This document shows, one piece after another, positions 15,865 to 25,203 of a DNA stretch of 38,791 nt. A model generated the notes under the pieces. The model was not told the origin of the DNA, ran no database searches, and saw nothing but the letters and a program-made list of their open reading frames with translations. The DNA comes from Gammaproteobacteria bacterium. GTDB taxonomy: Bacteria; Pseudomonadota; Gammaproteobacteria; Steroidobacterales; Rariloculaceae. The translations under genes and the position numbers were made by a program. Every line of letters begins with the position of its first letter. Position 1 is the first letter of the stretch. Location: assembly GCA_036381015.1 (NCBI GenBank), contig DASVDR010000002.1:1-38791 (forward strand), given 5' to 3'.

Positions 15865-17667
15865 ATGAGCGACCCCGGCAAGCCAGACAGGAAGCTCCGC
15901 TCGCGAGCCTGGTTCGACGATCCGACGAACGCCGACATGACGGCGCTCTACCTCGAGCGCTACATGAACTTCGGGCTGTCGCAGGAGGAGCTGCAGTCGG
16001 GCAAGCCGATCATCGGCATCGCGCAGACCGGCAGCGATCTCTCGCCCTGCAACCGCCATCACCTCGTGCTCGCCGAGCGCGTGCGCGCGGGTATCCGCGA
16101 AGCGGGCGGCATCGCCATCGAGTTCCCGGTGCACCCGATCCAGGAAACGGGCAAGCGGCCGACCGCGGGTCTCGACCGCAATCTCGCCTACCTCGGCCTG
16201 GTCGAGGTGCTGTTCGGCTATCCGCTGGACGGAGTGGTCCTCACCATCGGCTGCGACAAGACGACGCCCGCGTGCCTGATGGCCGCCGCGACCGTGAACA
16301 TTCCCGCCATTGCGCTCTCCGTCGGCCCGATGCTGAACGGCTGGTTCAAGGGCGAGCGGACCGGCTCCGGCACCATCGTGTGGCGCGCGCGCGAGCTGAT
16401 GGCGGCGGGCGAGATCGATTACCAGGGCTTCATCAAGCTGGTCGCGTCCTCGGCGCCGTCGACCGGCTACTGCAACACCATGGGCACGGCGACGACGATG
16501 AACAGCCTCGTCGAGGTGCTCGGAATGTCACTGCCGGGCTCCGCCGCGATCCCGGCGCCGTACCGCGACCGGCAGGAATGCGCCTGGCGCACCGGCCGGC
16601 AGATCGTCGAGATGGTGGAGGCGGATCGCAAGCCCTCCGACATCCTCACGCGCGCGGCGTTCATCAACGCGATTCGCCTGAACTCGGCCATCGGCGGCTC
16701 GACCAACGCGCCGATCCACATCAACGCGATCGCGCGCCACATCGGCGTCGAGCTCACGGTGGACGACTGGCAGGAATACGGCCGCGAGATCCCGCTGCTC
16801 GTGAATCTCCAGCCGGCGGGCGAATACCTCGGCGAGGACTACTACCGCGCGGGCGGCGTGCCCGCCGTGGTCGCCGAGCTCATGGGGCAGGGGCTGATCG
16901 ACGGATCGGCCCTGACCGCGAACGGCCGCAGCATCGGCGAGAACTGCCGCGGTGCCGTGATCGAGGACGAGCGCGTCATCCGCCCGTTCGAGCGGCCACT
17001 GAAACCGCAAGGCGGGTTCACGGTGCTGCGCGGCAACCTGTTCGACTCCGCGATCATGAAGACGAGCGTGATCTCGCCAGAGTTCCGCACGCAGTATCTT
17101 TCGAATCCCGATGATCCCGAGGCGTTCGAGGGCCGGGCCGTGGTGTTCGACGGCCCGGAGGATTACCACCGGCGCATCGACGACCCCGAGCTCGGCGTCG
17201 ACGAGAATTCGATCCTCTTCATCCGCGGCACCGGGCCGGTCGGTTATCCCGGCGCCGCCGAGGTCGTCAACATGCGGCCGCCGGCCGCGCTCATCCGCAC
17301 GGGCGTGCACACGCTGCCGTGCGTCGGCGACGGGCGGCAGTCCGGCACGTCCGGATCGCCGTCCATCCTGAACGCGTCGCCGGAGGCGGCGATCGGCGGC
17401 GGGCTCGCGCTCGTCAAAACCGGCGATCGCGTGCGCATCGATCTCAAGCGCGGCGCGGCGAACATGCTGGTCAGCGACGAGGAGCTCGCCGCGCGCCGGA
17501 AGGCGCTCGCGGACGCCGGCGGCTATCCGGTGCCGGAGAGCCAGACGCCGTGGCAGGAGATCCAGCGCGAGGTCACGAGCCAGGCCGACACCGGCGCCGT
17601 GCTCGAGAACGCTCCGAAGTACCAGCGCATCGCGCAGAAGTACGGCGTGCCGCGGCACAACCACTGA
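15865..17667 (+). CDS. IlvD/Edd-family sugar-acid dehydratase (probable L-arabinonate dehydratase)
   Basis: A 600-residue enzyme of the dihydroxy-acid/6-phosphogluconate dehydratase family. The three expected Fe-S cysteines are seen at C62 ([10 protein letters not shown]), C130 ([12 protein letters not shown]) and C203 ([12 protein letters not shown]). The DK pair at 131-132 supplies the lysine that binds Mg2+ in related enzymes, and [16 protein letters not shown] lies near the C-terminus. Length and motifs agree with the pentonate-dehydratase branch, which removes water from L-arabinonate or D-xylonate to give the 2-keto-3-deoxy acid. It lies between mutarotase and lactonase genes, and a keto-deoxy-acid dehydratase is encoded in the facing operon. 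L-arabinonate is favoured because of the GH127 gene; D-xylonate or D-galactonate cannot be excluded. Confidence 0.85.
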   Translation: MSDPGKPDRKLRSRAWFDDPTNADMTALYLERYMNFGLSQEELQSGKPIIGIAQTGSDLSPCNRHHLVLAERVRAGIREAGGIAIEFPVHPIQETGKRPTAGLDRNLAYLGLVEVLFGYPLDGVVLTIGCDKTTPACLMAAATVNIPAIALSVGPMLNGWFKGERTGSGTIVWRARELMAAGEIDYQGFIKLVASSAPSTGYCNTMGTATTMNSLVEVLGMSLPGSAAIPAPYRDRQECAWRTGRQIVEMVEADRKPSDILTRAAFINAIRLNSAIGGSTNAPIHINAIARHIGVELTVDDWQEYGREIPLLVNLQPAGEYLGEDYYRAGGVPAVVAELMGQGLIDGSALTANGRSIGENCRGAVIEDERVIRPFERPLKPQGGFTVLRGNLFDSAIMKTSVISPEFRTQYLSNPDDPEAFEGRAVVFDGPEDYHRRIDDPELGVDENSILFIRGTGPVGYPGAAEVVNMRPPAALIRTGVHTLPCVGDGRQSGTSGSPSILNASPEAAIGGGLALVKTGDRVRIDLKRGAANMLVSDEELAARRKALADAGGYPVPESQTPWQEIQREVTSQADTGAVLENAPKYQRIAQKYGVPRHNH

Positions 17668-17674
17668 GCCGGCC

Positions 17675-18532
17675 ATGGCGGACGGCTGGCGCATCGCCTG
17701 CGATATCCGCTGCGAGCTCGGCGAAGGACCGCTCTGGTCCGCGCGCGACGACGCCGTCTACTGGGTCGACATTCTCGGCCACCAGCTCCATCGCCTGTCG
17801 CTCGCCGACGCGAGCGTGCGCTCGTGGGATCTGCCGGCGAAGATCGGCTGGGTGATCGAGCGGCGCGCTGCGCCGGGCTTCATCGCCGGATTGCAGACCG
17901 GTTTTCACGCGCTGACCCTCGAGCCGTTCGCGTGCCGGCCGCTCGTCGACCCCGAGCCGCAGCTGCCGGACAACCGCATGAACGACGCGAAAGCCGATCA
18001 CCTGGGGCGCATCTGGGCCGGCACGATGGACTGCGACATCCGCTCCCCGAGCGGCTCGCTGTATCGTTTGGATGGCGACCTGAACGTCACGCAGCACGAC
18101 ACCGGCTATCTCGTCTGCAACGGGCCCGCATTCGGCGACGGGTGTTTCTACCATGCCGATACCGGCCTCGGCGTGGTCTATCGCTTCGAGATGACGGACG
18201 ATGGCGAGATTCGTGAGCGCACGGAATTCATCCGCTTCCCGCGCGACTGGGGCTATCCGGACGGGATGACCGTAGACGCGGAAGGCTGCCTCTGGATCGC
18301 GCACTGGGGCGGCGGCCGCGTCAGCCGTTTCACGCCGGACGGCGGGCTCGAGCGCGCACTCGAGCTGCCGGCGTCGCAGATCACGAGCTGCACGTTTGCG
18401 GGGCCTGAGCTCGATCGCCTGTTCGTCACCTCGGCCGCGGAAAATCATCACGACGACGAGCCGCTCGCCGGCATGCTCTTCGAGCTCTACCCCGGCGTCC
18501 GCGGCCTGCCCGCAAACACCTTCGACGGCTGA
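17675..18532 (+). CDS. SMP-30/gluconolactonase-family sugar lactonase (probable L-arabinonolactonase)
   Basis: A 285-residue cytoplasmic six-bladed propeller of the SMP-30/regucalcin family, which opens aldonolactones to aldonic acids. The expected metal-ligand segments are all present: Glu in CELGEGPLW (E17), Asn in PDNRMNDAK, Asn in LVCNGPAF and Asp in YPDGMTVD. The start is 7 bases after the dehydratase stop, so they are co-transcribed. In the proposed pathway it takes the lactone made by the Gfo/Idh/MocA dehydrogenase and hands the acid to the dehydratase. The true sugar specificity cannot be read from sequence. Confidence 0.88.
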   Translation: MADGWRIACDIRCELGEGPLWSARDDAVYWVDILGHQLHRLSLADASVRSWDLPAKIGWVIERRAAPGFIAGLQTGFHALTLEPFACRPLVDPEPQLPDNRMNDAKADHLGRIWAGTMDCDIRSPSGSLYRLDGDLNVTQHDTGYLVCNGPAFGDGCFYHADTGLGVVYRFEMTDDGEIRERTEFIRFPRDWGYPDGMTVDAEGCLWIAHWGGGRVSRFTPDGGLERALELPASQITSCTFAGPELDRLFVTSAAENHHDDEPLAGMLFELYPGVRGLPANTFDG

Positions 18533-18565
18533 GCCTCCCCGCCGCAGCGAGTCGAATCGCCGTTT

Positions 18566-18590
18566 GGTCGCGCGCATTGCGCGCTCACGT
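18566..18590 (-). repeat. Degenerate REP-like palindrome between convergent genes
   Basis: GGTCGCGCGCATTGCGCGCT resembles the reverse strand of the GTAGGAGCGCGC... repeat found elsewhere in the window. It forms a short hairpin (GCGCGC-ATT-GCGCGC). It fills the 65-base gap between the convergent lactonase and sugar dehydrogenase genes and could end transcription from both sides. Confidence 0.5.
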
Positions 18591-18597
18591 TGTTCTT

Positions 18598-19524
18598 CTA
18601 TTCGACGAACGGGGCGACGATCGTGCGGCGGGCGCAGAGGAAAGCGTCCGCGACGAGACGGAACGGCTCGACGTCGGCGTCGATGCCGTTCTCGCGGACG
18701 AGGGTCGCGAACCGTTCGTACAATCTCGGGTATTCCCGGTCCGGCGCCTCGCGCGGGGCCTCGTCGCCGACCGTGAGCACCGCGCCGCCCTTCGCGAGCA
18801 GCACCGGCCCGGCGTCGGTCTCGATGGCGATGTCCCAGGTCGGCGCGCCGGTCTGCAGGAAATCGAGCGATGCTGTAACCGGCGTTCCCTGCTCGTCGAC
18901 CAGCTCGAGCTCGCCCGCGATCGGCGCCTGGCAGTTCTCCGGGAATGCGAGCTCCGCGCGCTTCAGCACCAACCGGTGCGGCAGGATGCGGGTCACGATC
19001 GACAGGGCGTTGATCGCCGGATCGAACACGCCGAGACCGCCGGCCTGCCAGATCCACGCCTGCCCCGGATGCCAGTAGCGCACGTCTTCCTTCCAGGTGA
19101 TCGTCACCCGGCGGATCTCGCGCTCGACGAGCAGGGCGCGTGCGGGCTCGACCCCGGCGGCCTCGCGCGAATGCCAGGCCGCGAAGAGCGCCCGGCCGTT
19201 GCGCCAGGCGAGCTCCTCAAGTGCGTGGACCTCGTTCAGCGTCGCGCCGGGCGGCTTCTCGAGCATGACGTGCAATCCGCGCTGCAAGGCTGTGCGCGCG
19301 ATGTCGAAGCGCGCCTGCGGCGGCGTGCACACGGCGACCGCATCGAGGTTCGAATGGGCGTCGAGCAGCGCCTCGATGCTGGTGTAGCCCGGCACGCCGT
19401 CGAGCTTCTGATGACGGCTGACACCGGCGACGAGCTCGTAGGTGCCATTGGCGGCCAGCGCCGGCACGTGCTGGTCGCGCGCGATCTTGCCGATACCGAT
19501 CAGGGCAATGCGGATGCGATCCAC
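18598..19524 (-). CDS. Gfo/Idh/MocA-family sugar 1-dehydrogenase (probable L-arabinose/D-galactose 1-dehydrogenase)
   Basis: A 308-residue NAD(P)-dependent oxidoreductase. GTG 19524 is chosen because GAGGAG lies just upstream and the Rossmann motif follows at once (RIALIGIGKIARDQH). The family's catalytic lysine appears in MLEKPPGAT. WKEDVRYWHPGQAWIWQAGG and GVFDPAINAL form the sugar-binding half. Azospirillum L-arabinose 1-dehydrogenase and several galactose dehydrogenases are of this type. It is the last gene of a three-gene minus-strand operon and starts 10 bases after the AraD1-type gene stop. It would oxidise the sugar at C1 to the lactone, the first cytoplasmic step. Confidence 0.85.
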   Translation of the reverse strand: MDRIRIALIGIGKIARDQHVPALAANGTYELVAGVSRHQKLDGVPGYTSIEALLDAHSNLDAVAVCTPPQARFDIARTALQRGLHVMLEKPPGATLNEVHALEELAWRNGRALFAAWHSREAAGVEPARALLVEREIRRVTITWKEDVRYWHPGQAWIWQAGGLGVFDPAINALSIVTRILPHRLVLKRAELAFPENCQAPIAGELELVDEQGTPVTASLDFLQTGAPTWDIAIETDAGPVLLAKGGAVLTVGDEAPREAPDREYPRLYERFATLVRENGIDADVEPFRLVADAFLCARRTIVAPFVE

Positions 19525-19534
19525 GACGCTCTCC

Positions 19535-20521
19535 TCACAGCGGGCGCACGGCGGCCGGCGACGACGTCTCACCGGCCAGCGGATTCACGAGCTTGAGCGC
19601 AAACGGCGGCGCCTCGATCTCGAACACGTCGCCCGCGCGCGTGCGCACGCCGTCCGCGAACGACAGCGTCGCCGTGCCGAAAAAGTGCACGTGCACGTCG
19701 CCGGGCCTCCTGAACTGGCGGTATTTGAAATGATGGTGCTCGAGGTTGGCGATCGAGTGCGACATGTTCGCTTCACCGGTCCAGAACGGCTTTTCCCACA
19801 GCGTCTCGCCCTGGCGGAGGATACGGCTGGTGCCGCGGATATCGTCGGGGACGGCCGTGAGCAGCTCGGGCCCGAGCGCGGCGGTGCGTAGCTTCGAATG
19901 CGCGAGCCAGAGGTAGTTGTGCCGCTCGGTCACGTGATCCGAGAACTCGTTCGCGAGGCAGAAGCCGAGCCGCCGCGGACAGCCGTCGTCGTCGATCACG
20001 TAGATGCCGGCGAGCTCCGGCTCCTCGCTGCCGTCCTCGGCGAAATCCGGCAGCACCAGCGCCGCGCCCGTGCCCACGACACAGGAGCCGTCGCCCTTGT
20101 AGAACCATTCCGGCTGCACACCGGCCCGGCCGTCCGCCGGCTTGCCGCCCTCGACCCCCATGCGGAACATGCGCAGCGAGTCGGTCGGCTGCTCGCCCGC
20201 GGCCTCGCGGTGCATGCGGTCTCGCGTCTCGGCAGAGCCGAGGTGCGTCAAACCGGTGCCGGAGAGCAGGAGGTGCGCGGGATCCGGATGATCGATCGGC
20301 GGGAGCAGGCGCCCCTCGCGGGCGGCGAGCTCGAGGTGGACGGGCTCGGGTGAAACATGCCGGCGCACGCAGTCCTCGAGCGGCGAGCGCTCCGCGAGTG
20401 CGGCGAGCGCGAGCTCGTACACGGACGCAAGGCCGTCGATGCAGCGGGCGCCGTGCCCGAGATCGGCGGCGACGCGCCGGCGGCCGTCCGCGTTCGTGAG
20501 CTGCACGAGCCGCAAGGGCAC
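19535..20521 (-). CDS. araD1: AraD1/GguC-type (FAH superfamily) 2-keto-3-deoxy-L-arabonate dehydratase
   Basis: A 328-residue protein of the fumarylacetoacetate-hydrolase fold, GguC/AraD1 branch. Typical segments include LLSGTGLTHLGSAETRD, PEWFYKGDGSCVVGTG, ELAGIYVIDDDG and LGFCLANEFSDH, where acidic residues bind the divalent metal. The start is GTG at 20521, 7 bases after the stop of the aldehyde dehydrogenase gene. AraD1 turns 2-keto-3-deoxy-L-arabonate into 2-ketoglutarate semialdehyde. The related XylX does the same with the D-xylose product, so the pentose is not fixed by this gene alone. Its place between the semialdehyde dehydrogenase and sugar dehydrogenase genes supports the oxidative route. 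Confidence 0.85.
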   Translation of the reverse strand: MPLRLVQLTNADGRRRVAADLGHGARCIDGLASVYELALAALAERSPLEDCVRRHVSPEPVHLELAAREGRLLPPIDHPDPAHLLLSGTGLTHLGSAETRDRMHREAAGEQPTDSLRMFRMGVEGGKPADGRAGVQPEWFYKGDGSCVVGTGAALVLPDFAEDGSEEPELAGIYVIDDDGCPRRLGFCLANEFSDHVTERHNYLWLAHSKLRTAALGPELLTAVPDDIRGTSRILRQGETLWEKPFWTGEANMSHSIANLEHHHFKYRQFRRPGDVHVHFFGTATLSFADGVRTRAGDVFEIEAPPFALKLVNPLAGETSSPAAVRPL

Positions 20522-20528
20522 GTCCGTC

Positions 20529-22103
20529 TCAGCCCGTCCGCCAGGCGCCGTCGACCCGGCGCGGGCGAGCGGGGGCGTCCGCGCGCAACTCCGGCGGCAG
20601 CAGCGCGTCCGGCAGGTCCTGGTAGCACACGGGCCTTAAGAAACGCTCGATGGCCAGCGTGCCGACCGACGTGCTGCGGCCGTCGGAGGTCGCGGGAAAC
20701 GGGCCGCCGTGCACCATCGCGTGCGAGACCTCGACGCCGGTCGGCCAGCCGTTCGCGATGATGCGTCCCGCCTTGAGCTCGAGCAGCGGGAGGAGCCGCG
20801 CGGCGAGCGCCTCGTCGTCGTCCGCGAGGTGCAGCGTCGCCGTGAGCTGCCCTTCGAGCGTGCCGATCACGGCCGCGAGCTCGTCCTCGTCGCGGCAGCG
20901 CACGACGAGGGACGCGGCGCCGAACACCTCGTGCATGAGCGAGCGGTCGGCGAGCAGGTCCGCGCCGGCCACCGAGAACAGCGCGGCGCGCCCGCAGCCC
21001 GGACCGGCGGGCCCGCCGCCGGCGGCCAGCAGGCGGATGCGCTCATGCGCGGAGAGCCGCGCCACGCCCGCCTCGTAGGCCGCGTGAATGCCCGCGGTCA
21101 GCATGACACCCGGTGCGACCCCGGCAATTGCGGCCGACGCGGCCGCGATGAAGCGGTCGAGCGCGGGCCCTGCGAGGCCGAGCACCAGTCCCGGATTGGT
21201 GCAGAACTGCCCGACGCCCAGCGTCACCGAAGCGACATAGCCTTTCGCGATCGCTTCCGCGCGCTCTGCGAGCGCACCGGGCAACAGCAGCACCGGGTTG
21301 ATGCTGCTCATCTCGGCGTACACCGGGATCGGTTCCGGCCGCGCGTTCGCGATCCCCATGAGCGCGAGGCCGCCGCGCCGCGAGCCGGTGAAGCCCACCG
21401 CGCGGATAGCGGGATGCGCGACCAGCGCCGCGCCGACGTCGTTCGCATCGCCGTTCAGGAGCGAGAAGACGCCGTCGGGCATGCCGCAGTCCGCCGCGGC
21501 CCGGGCGATCGCCTGCGCGACGAGCTCGCCGGTGCCGGGGTGGGCGGGGTGGCCCTTTGCCACGACGGGGCAGCCGGCCGCGAGTGCCGCGGCAGTGTCG
21601 CCGCCCGCGACCGAGAACGCGAGCGGGAAGTTGCTTGCTCCGAATACCGCCACCGGTCCAAGGGGGATGCGTCGCTGCCGGAGATCCGGTCGCGGCAGCG
21701 GCTTGCGCTCCGGCAGCGCGTGATCGATGCGCATGCCGAGCCAGCCGCCCGCGCGCAGCTCGTCGGCGAAGAGCCGGAGCTGGCCGGCGGTGCGGCCGCG
21801 CTCGCCCGCCAGCCGCTCGACGGGCAGCGCCGATTCGGCATGCGCGCGCGCGATGAGCTCGTCACCGAGCGCGACGATGCCGTCCGCGATCGCTTCGAGG
21901 AAGCGCGCGCGCTGCTCCGGCGCCAGCGACCGGTATGCGCCGAACGCCGCTGCCGCGAGCCGGCAGGCGCGGTCGACTTCCGCCGCGCCCGCGCTCGCGA
22001 ACGGCGGCTCGAGCGGCTCGCCGGTCGCGGGCGCGACCGCGCGGAAGCTGGCCTGCGTGCGGACGCGGCTGGCGCCGATGAACAGCTCTCCCGATAAGGG
22101 CAT
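20529..22103 (-). CDS. 2-Ketoglutarate semialdehyde dehydrogenase (aldehyde dehydrogenase family)
   Basis: A 524-residue NAD(P)-dependent aldehyde dehydrogenase. ATG 22103 has AGGAG about 7 bases upstream; an in-frame ATG at 22157 would lie in the promoter/operator. Motifs seen: [20 protein letters not shown] (cofactor site), [19 protein letters not shown] (general-base Glu) and GQFCTNPG (nucleophile Cys). This pattern is that of the NADP-dependent ketoglutarate-semialdehyde dehydrogenases found with oxidative sugar pathways. It makes 2-ketoglutarate from the AraD1 product and so feeds the TCA cycle. It opens the minus-strand operon and has an operator at its transcription start. Confidence 0.88.
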   Translation of the reverse strand: MPLSGELFIGASRVRTQASFRAVAPATGEPLEPPFASAGAAEVDRACRLAAAAFGAYRSLAPEQRARFLEAIADGIVALGDELIARAHAESALPVERLAGERGRTAGQLRLFADELRAGGWLGMRIDHALPERKPLPRPDLRQRRIPLGPVAVFGASNFPLAFSVAGGDTAAALAAGCPVVAKGHPAHPGTGELVAQAIARAAADCGMPDGVFSLLNGDANDVGAALVAHPAIRAVGFTGSRRGGLALMGIANARPEPIPVYAEMSSINPVLLLPGALAERAEAIAKGYVASVTLGVGQFCTNPGLVLGLAGPALDRFIAAASAAIAGVAPGVMLTAGIHAAYEAGVARLSAHERIRLLAAGGGPAGPGCGRAALFSVAGADLLADRSLMHEVFGAASLVVRCRDEDELAAVIGTLEGQLTATLHLADDDEALAARLLPLLELKAGRIIANGWPTGVEVSHAMVHGGPFPATSDGRSTSVGTLAIERFLRPVCYQDLPDALLPPELRADAPARPRRVDGAWRTG

Positions 22104-22146
22104 TCGCGGGCTCCTGCGGGTTGGAAGAAGCGGCTGAGAGGCGGAT

Positions 22147-22164
22147 AACTCGGACAATATTATA
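22147..22164 (-). promoter_or_regulatory. Promoter (-10) and overlapping GntR-type operator of the minus-strand arabinose operon
   Basis: On the minus strand a perfect -10 TATAAT (22159-22164) is followed after one base by TTGTCCGAGTT (22147-22157), the operator variant seen before the mutarotase gene. A binding protein would cover the transcription start. No good -35 is visible at 16-18 bases (GACGTT at best). Confidence 0.6.
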
Positions 22165-22280
22165 CGCCCGCGGCGCGAGCAAACGTCGCCGCGGGCCGTC
22201 GCGCTCCGTCAGCGTCCGGGATCGGTCAGCGGCTCCGCGGAGGCTCCGGCCCGCCCCGTCAGGTGCGGGCGGCAAGGATA

Positions 22281-22292
22281 ATGTCGTACAAT
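22281..22292 (+). promoter_or_regulatory. GntR-type operator overlapping the symporter promoter
   Basis: ATGTCGTACAAT holds a -10-like TACAAT (22287-22292). Its complement TTGTACGACAT matches the operator TTGTCNGACAA with two changes. The identical 12-base word occurs, again pointing at its gene, before the regulator gene (24999-25010). A second -10-like GATAAT lies at 22277-22282. No clear -35 is seen. Confidence 0.55.
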
Positions 22293-22371
22293 TTCGCGGG
22301 GGCCGGAGCCTGCCGGGGATCGGGGGCGGCGCGGCATCGCAAGCAAGAACAATCGGGGAGATGTCACGTCC

Positions 22372-24057
22372 ATGACCGGGCTCGACTGGTTCGTCATTTT
22401 TCTCTATTTCGTGCTGATCGGCTGGCTGGCCTGGTGGTATGGCCGCCAGCAGAAGGACAGCGTCGACTACTTCCTCGCCGGCCGGAACGCCGGCTTCATC
22501 GCGGTCGGCGCCTCGATCTTCACCTCCAACATCGGCTCGGAGCACATCGTCGGTCTCGCCGGGCAGGGCACCGCCACCGGCATGGCGATGGCGCACTGGG
22601 AGCTGCACGCCTGGATCCTGATCCTGCTCGCGGGCCTCTTCGTGCCCTTCTACTACAAGGCTGGCGTGCAGACGATTCCGGAGTTCCTCGAGCGCCGCTT
22701 CAACGCGAACGCGCGCACGATCCTGTCGGTGGTGTCACTCGTCGCCTACGTGTTCACCAAGGTGAGCGTCACCGTCTACGCGGGCGCGATCGTTTTCCAG
22801 GCGCTCCTCCCCGACACCTTCGGCTCGCCGCAGAACGCCTTCTGGGTGGGCGCGTTCACGACCGTCATCATCACCGGCATCTACACGGTGTTCGGCGGCA
22901 TGCGGGCCATCATGGCGACGGCGACGCCGCAGGCCGTGCTCATCCTTTTCGGCGCGGGCTACATCACGCTCACGGGTCTCGCGAAGCTCGGCGGCTGGGG
23001 CGAGCTCGTCGATACCGTGAGCGTCAACGCCGACCAGTTCGCCCTCTGGCGACCGCTGAGCGACCCCGATTTTCCGTGGCTGGGGGTCCTGATCGCCTCG
23101 CCGATCGTCGGCATCTGGTACTGGTGCACGGACCAGTACATCGTGCAGCGCACCCTGTCGGCAAAAAACCTCACGACCGCCCGCCGCGGCGCGCTTTTCG
23201 GCGGCCTGCTGAAGGTGTGGCCGGTGCTGATCTTCCTGATCCCGGGCCTGATCGGCTGGGCGCTGCACCAGAAGGGCATCATTGAGCTGCCGATGCACAC
23301 CGTGAACGGCGTGACCTCGATCAACGGCGACACGGTGTTCCCGACGCTCGTTTCGGCGCTGCTGCCAACGGGGCTTCGCGGCCTCATCGTCGCCTGCCTG
23401 CTCGCGGCGCTGATGAGCTCGCTCGCGTCGCTGTTCAATTCGAGCGCGGCGCTGTTCACCGTCGACATCTATGAGAAGCTGCGGCCGGGGCAGTCCGAAC
23501 GCCACCTCGTGACCGTCGGGCGCGTCGCGACCGCCGTCGTCGTGGTGTCGGGCATCGCCTGGATTCCCGTGATGCAGGTGGTCTCCGGCGGCGGGCTGTA
23601 CCAGTACCTGCAGGCCGTGCAGGGCTACCTCGCACCGCCGATCACGGCGGTGTTCCTGCTCGGCGTGTTCTGGAAACGCCTGAACGCGACCGGCGCGGTA
23701 TGGGCGCTCGCCGGCGGCTTCATCCTCGGCATGCTCAAGCTGACCTGCCAGGCCCTGTTCGGAGCGGCCGAGGGCAAGATGCACTCGCCTGCGTTCCTCG
23801 CGGCCGTCGGCGATTTCAACTTCCTGTACGCGACCGGCGTGCTGTTCGTGCTGGCGGCGATCCTGATGGTCGTGGGCTCGCTGGTCTCCGCGCCGCCGCC
23901 GCCGGAGAAGGTGGACGGGCTGACCTACCGCTCGATCCGCGCGAAATACGGCGACGAGATCCGCGCGAGCTGGGACCTGGGCAACAAGATCCTGGCCACG
24001 GTCATCCTGCTCTTCGTCATCGGCATGTACACGTATTTCAGCGTCTGGCTGAATTAA
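22372..24057 (+). CDS. Sodium/solute symporter (SSS/SGLT family), probable arabinose transporter
   Basis: A 561-residue inner-membrane protein with about 14 hydrophobic helices. SSS features seen: DYFLAGRNAGF after the first helix, ASIFTSNIGSEH (unwound helix and Na+ site region), GIYTVFGGMRAIMATATPQA, YWCTDQYIVQR and LMSSLASLFNSSAALFT (second part of the Na+ site). Length and motifs resemble bacterial galactose carriers such as vSGLT. The ATG has GGGGAG 11 bases upstream. It is divergent from the aldehyde dehydrogenase operon and shares an operator-bearing intergenic region with it. It probably imports L-arabinose with Na+; the substrate is inferred from context. Confidence 0.9.
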   Translation: MTGLDWFVIFLYFVLIGWLAWWYGRQQKDSVDYFLAGRNAGFIAVGASIFTSNIGSEHIVGLAGQGTATGMAMAHWELHAWILILLAGLFVPFYYKAGVQTIPEFLERRFNANARTILSVVSLVAYVFTKVSVTVYAGAIVFQALLPDTFGSPQNAFWVGAFTTVIITGIYTVFGGMRAIMATATPQAVLILFGAGYITLTGLAKLGGWGELVDTVSVNADQFALWRPLSDPDFPWLGVLIASPIVGIWYWCTDQYIVQRTLSAKNLTTARRGALFGGLLKVWPVLIFLIPGLIGWALHQKGIIELPMHTVNGVTSINGDTVFPTLVSALLPTGLRGLIVACLLAALMSSLASLFNSSAALFTVDIYEKLRPGQSERHLVTVGRVATAVVVVSGIAWIPVMQVVSGGGLYQYLQAVQGYLAPPITAVFLLGVFWKRLNATGAVWALAGGFILGMLKLTCQALFGAAEGKMHSPAFLAAVGDFNFLYATGVLFVLAAILMVVGSLVSAPPPPEKVDGLTYRSIRAKYGDEIRASWDLGNKILATVILLFVIGMYTYFSVWLN

Positions 24058-24084
24058 AGCCGCGACCGGCGTCGATTCGGGCCT

Positions 24085-24110
24085 GTAGGAGCGCGCATCG
24101 CGCGCGATCG
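24085..24110 (+). repeat. REP palindrome (GTAG type)
   Basis: GTAGGAGCGCGCATCGCGCG starts at 24085 and is followed by CGATCG. The GTAG head and the GCGCGCATCGCGCGC hairpin are as in bacterial REP sequences. It lies between the convergent symporter and GntR genes, 27 bases after the symporter stop. Further copies are at 31993, 32067 (inverted) and 38396. Confidence 0.75.
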
Positions 24111-24148
24111 GCATGTCGACGTGCTCAGCAGCCCGATATCGCGCGCGC

Positions 24149-24895
24149 TTACGGCGTGCGTGTCGGGCGGTCGGTCATGTCGAGCAGCGCGAGGTCGACC
24201 AGGTCTTCCATGGCCGCGTGCGCGGCCTCGGCATTGCGCGCTTTCACTGCGTCGAACACGCGCCGGTGATCCGGCACCGGATCGCGCTGGAGCGGGTTCT
24301 CGCGCTGCTTAAAGATCGTGGTCCAGGCGACCGCCGCGCCGACCCCCGAGATCATCGACGCGAGGAACGCGTTGCCGCTCGCCTGGATCAGCGCCGCGTG
24401 GAAATCCTGGTCGGCCTTGCGTCCCGCTTCGTTCGCCAGGGTATGCAACGCCATCTCGTCGAGTGCGCGCGCCATCACCGCGAGGTGCTCGTCCGTCCGC
24501 CGCCGCGCGGCGAGCGCGGCCGCGCGCGGCTCGACGATGTTGCGCAGCTCGAACAGGTCGACCAGCAGCTGCCGATCCGGCTCGAACTCGAAGATCCACG
24601 ACAGCACGTCGGGATCGAGCAGGTGCCAGTTCTCCGGCTGGCTGACGCGGGTGCCGACCTTGGGTCGCGACTCGACCAGCCCCTTCGCCGCGAGGATGCG
24701 CACCGCCTCGCGGTACGCGCCGCGCGAGACCTGCAGGCGGTCGCTGGCCGACACCTCGCCGTTCAGGAGCTCACCGGGCTTGTAGCGGCCGGATACGATC
24801 AGTACCCCGAGATCGCGGGCGATCGAGCCGTGCAGCCTGAGCGCCCGGCGGCGGGCGCGCGCGTCGTTCTTGCGCGACCAGGCGGGCGAGGCCAC
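24149..24895 (-). CDS. GntR-family transcription regulator, FadR/FCD subfamily (probable arabinose regulator)
   Basis: A 248-residue regulator. A winged helix-turn-helix lies at about residues 22-90 (GRYKPGELLNGEV, QVSRGAYREAVRILAAKGLV, RPKVGTRV). An FCD ligand-binding domain follows (ELRNIVEPRAAALAA, DQDFHAALIQASGN, DHRRVFDAVKARN), with the Asp and His residues that hold a metal in this subfamily. FCD regulators usually sense small carboxylates or sugar acids, so a pathway intermediate such as the sugar acid is a likely inducer. The start is GTG at 24895. It is divergent from the GH127 gene, and an operator copy overlaps its own promoter, so autoregulation is likely. Confidence 0.88.
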   Translation of the reverse strand: MASPAWSRKNDARARRRALRLHGSIARDLGVLIVSGRYKPGELLNGEVSASDRLQVSRGAYREAVRILAAKGLVESRPKVGTRVSQPENWHLLDPDVLSWIFEFEPDRQLLVDLFELRNIVEPRAAALAARRRTDEHLAVMARALDEMALHTLANEAGRKADQDFHAALIQASGNAFLASMISGVGAAVAWTTIFKQRENPLQRDPVPDHRRVFDAVKARNAEAAHAAMEDLVDLALLDMTDRPTRTP

Positions 24896-24998
24896 GTCAG
24901 GTGCCCTTCGGCGGTGGGGGGCGGTCTGGAGTCATCGCTTCGCTGTCGTCCTGGCGGCGCCCGCGCGGGCGCCGGCCGAAGTGCGCGGTTCGGGCGTA

Positions 24999-25010
24999 TT
25001 GTACGACATA
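24999..25010 (-). promoter_or_regulatory. GntR-type operator overlapping the regulator's own promoter
   Basis: ATGTCGTACAAT read on the minus strand (plus strand ATTGTACGACAT) is identical to the symporter operator and has the same direction relative to its gene. TACAAT (24999-25004) would be the -10, giving a leader of about 95 bases before the GTG at 24895. Confidence 0.55.
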
Positions 25011-25045
25011 AGGCTTGCGGCGATGGCTCGTGCTTCCGGCCGGCC

Positions 25046-25089
25046 TTGTCGGCGGCTCCGGGGCTGGCTACCATCAATTTGTCTGAGTA
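25046..25089 (+). promoter_or_regulatory. Promoter and GntR-type operator of the GH127 gene
   Basis: TTGTCG (25046-25051), a 17-base spacer and TACCAT (25069-25074) form a reasonable sigma-70 promoter. The operator variant TTGTCTGAGTA (25079-25089) begins 5 bases after the -10 and so covers the start of transcription, a place suited to repression. Confidence 0.6.
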
Positions 25090-25203
25090 ATTCAGGACGT
25101 GCGATGCACCACTTTGCGACGAGGCGCGGCCTGCGCATGGCTGCCGCAGCGCCGACCGCGACGTCGTGCGTGATCGACGACGACCTCGCGAAGAGCGGCT
25201 GAC

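Noticed and set aside
22104-22157. A longer N-terminus for the aldehyde dehydrogenase starting at 22157.
   Set aside because: That start falls in the operator and at the predicted transcription start; ATG 22103 has an AGGAG site and family-like length.
25104-25202. A 32-codon frame (MHHFATRRGLRMAAAAP...) just before the GH127 gene, with a faint Tat-like look.
   Set aside because: It is too short to judge, has no clear ribosome site, and its end overlaps the GTG start of GH127. It could be a leader peptide or a decayed longer N-terminus, but nothing supports this.
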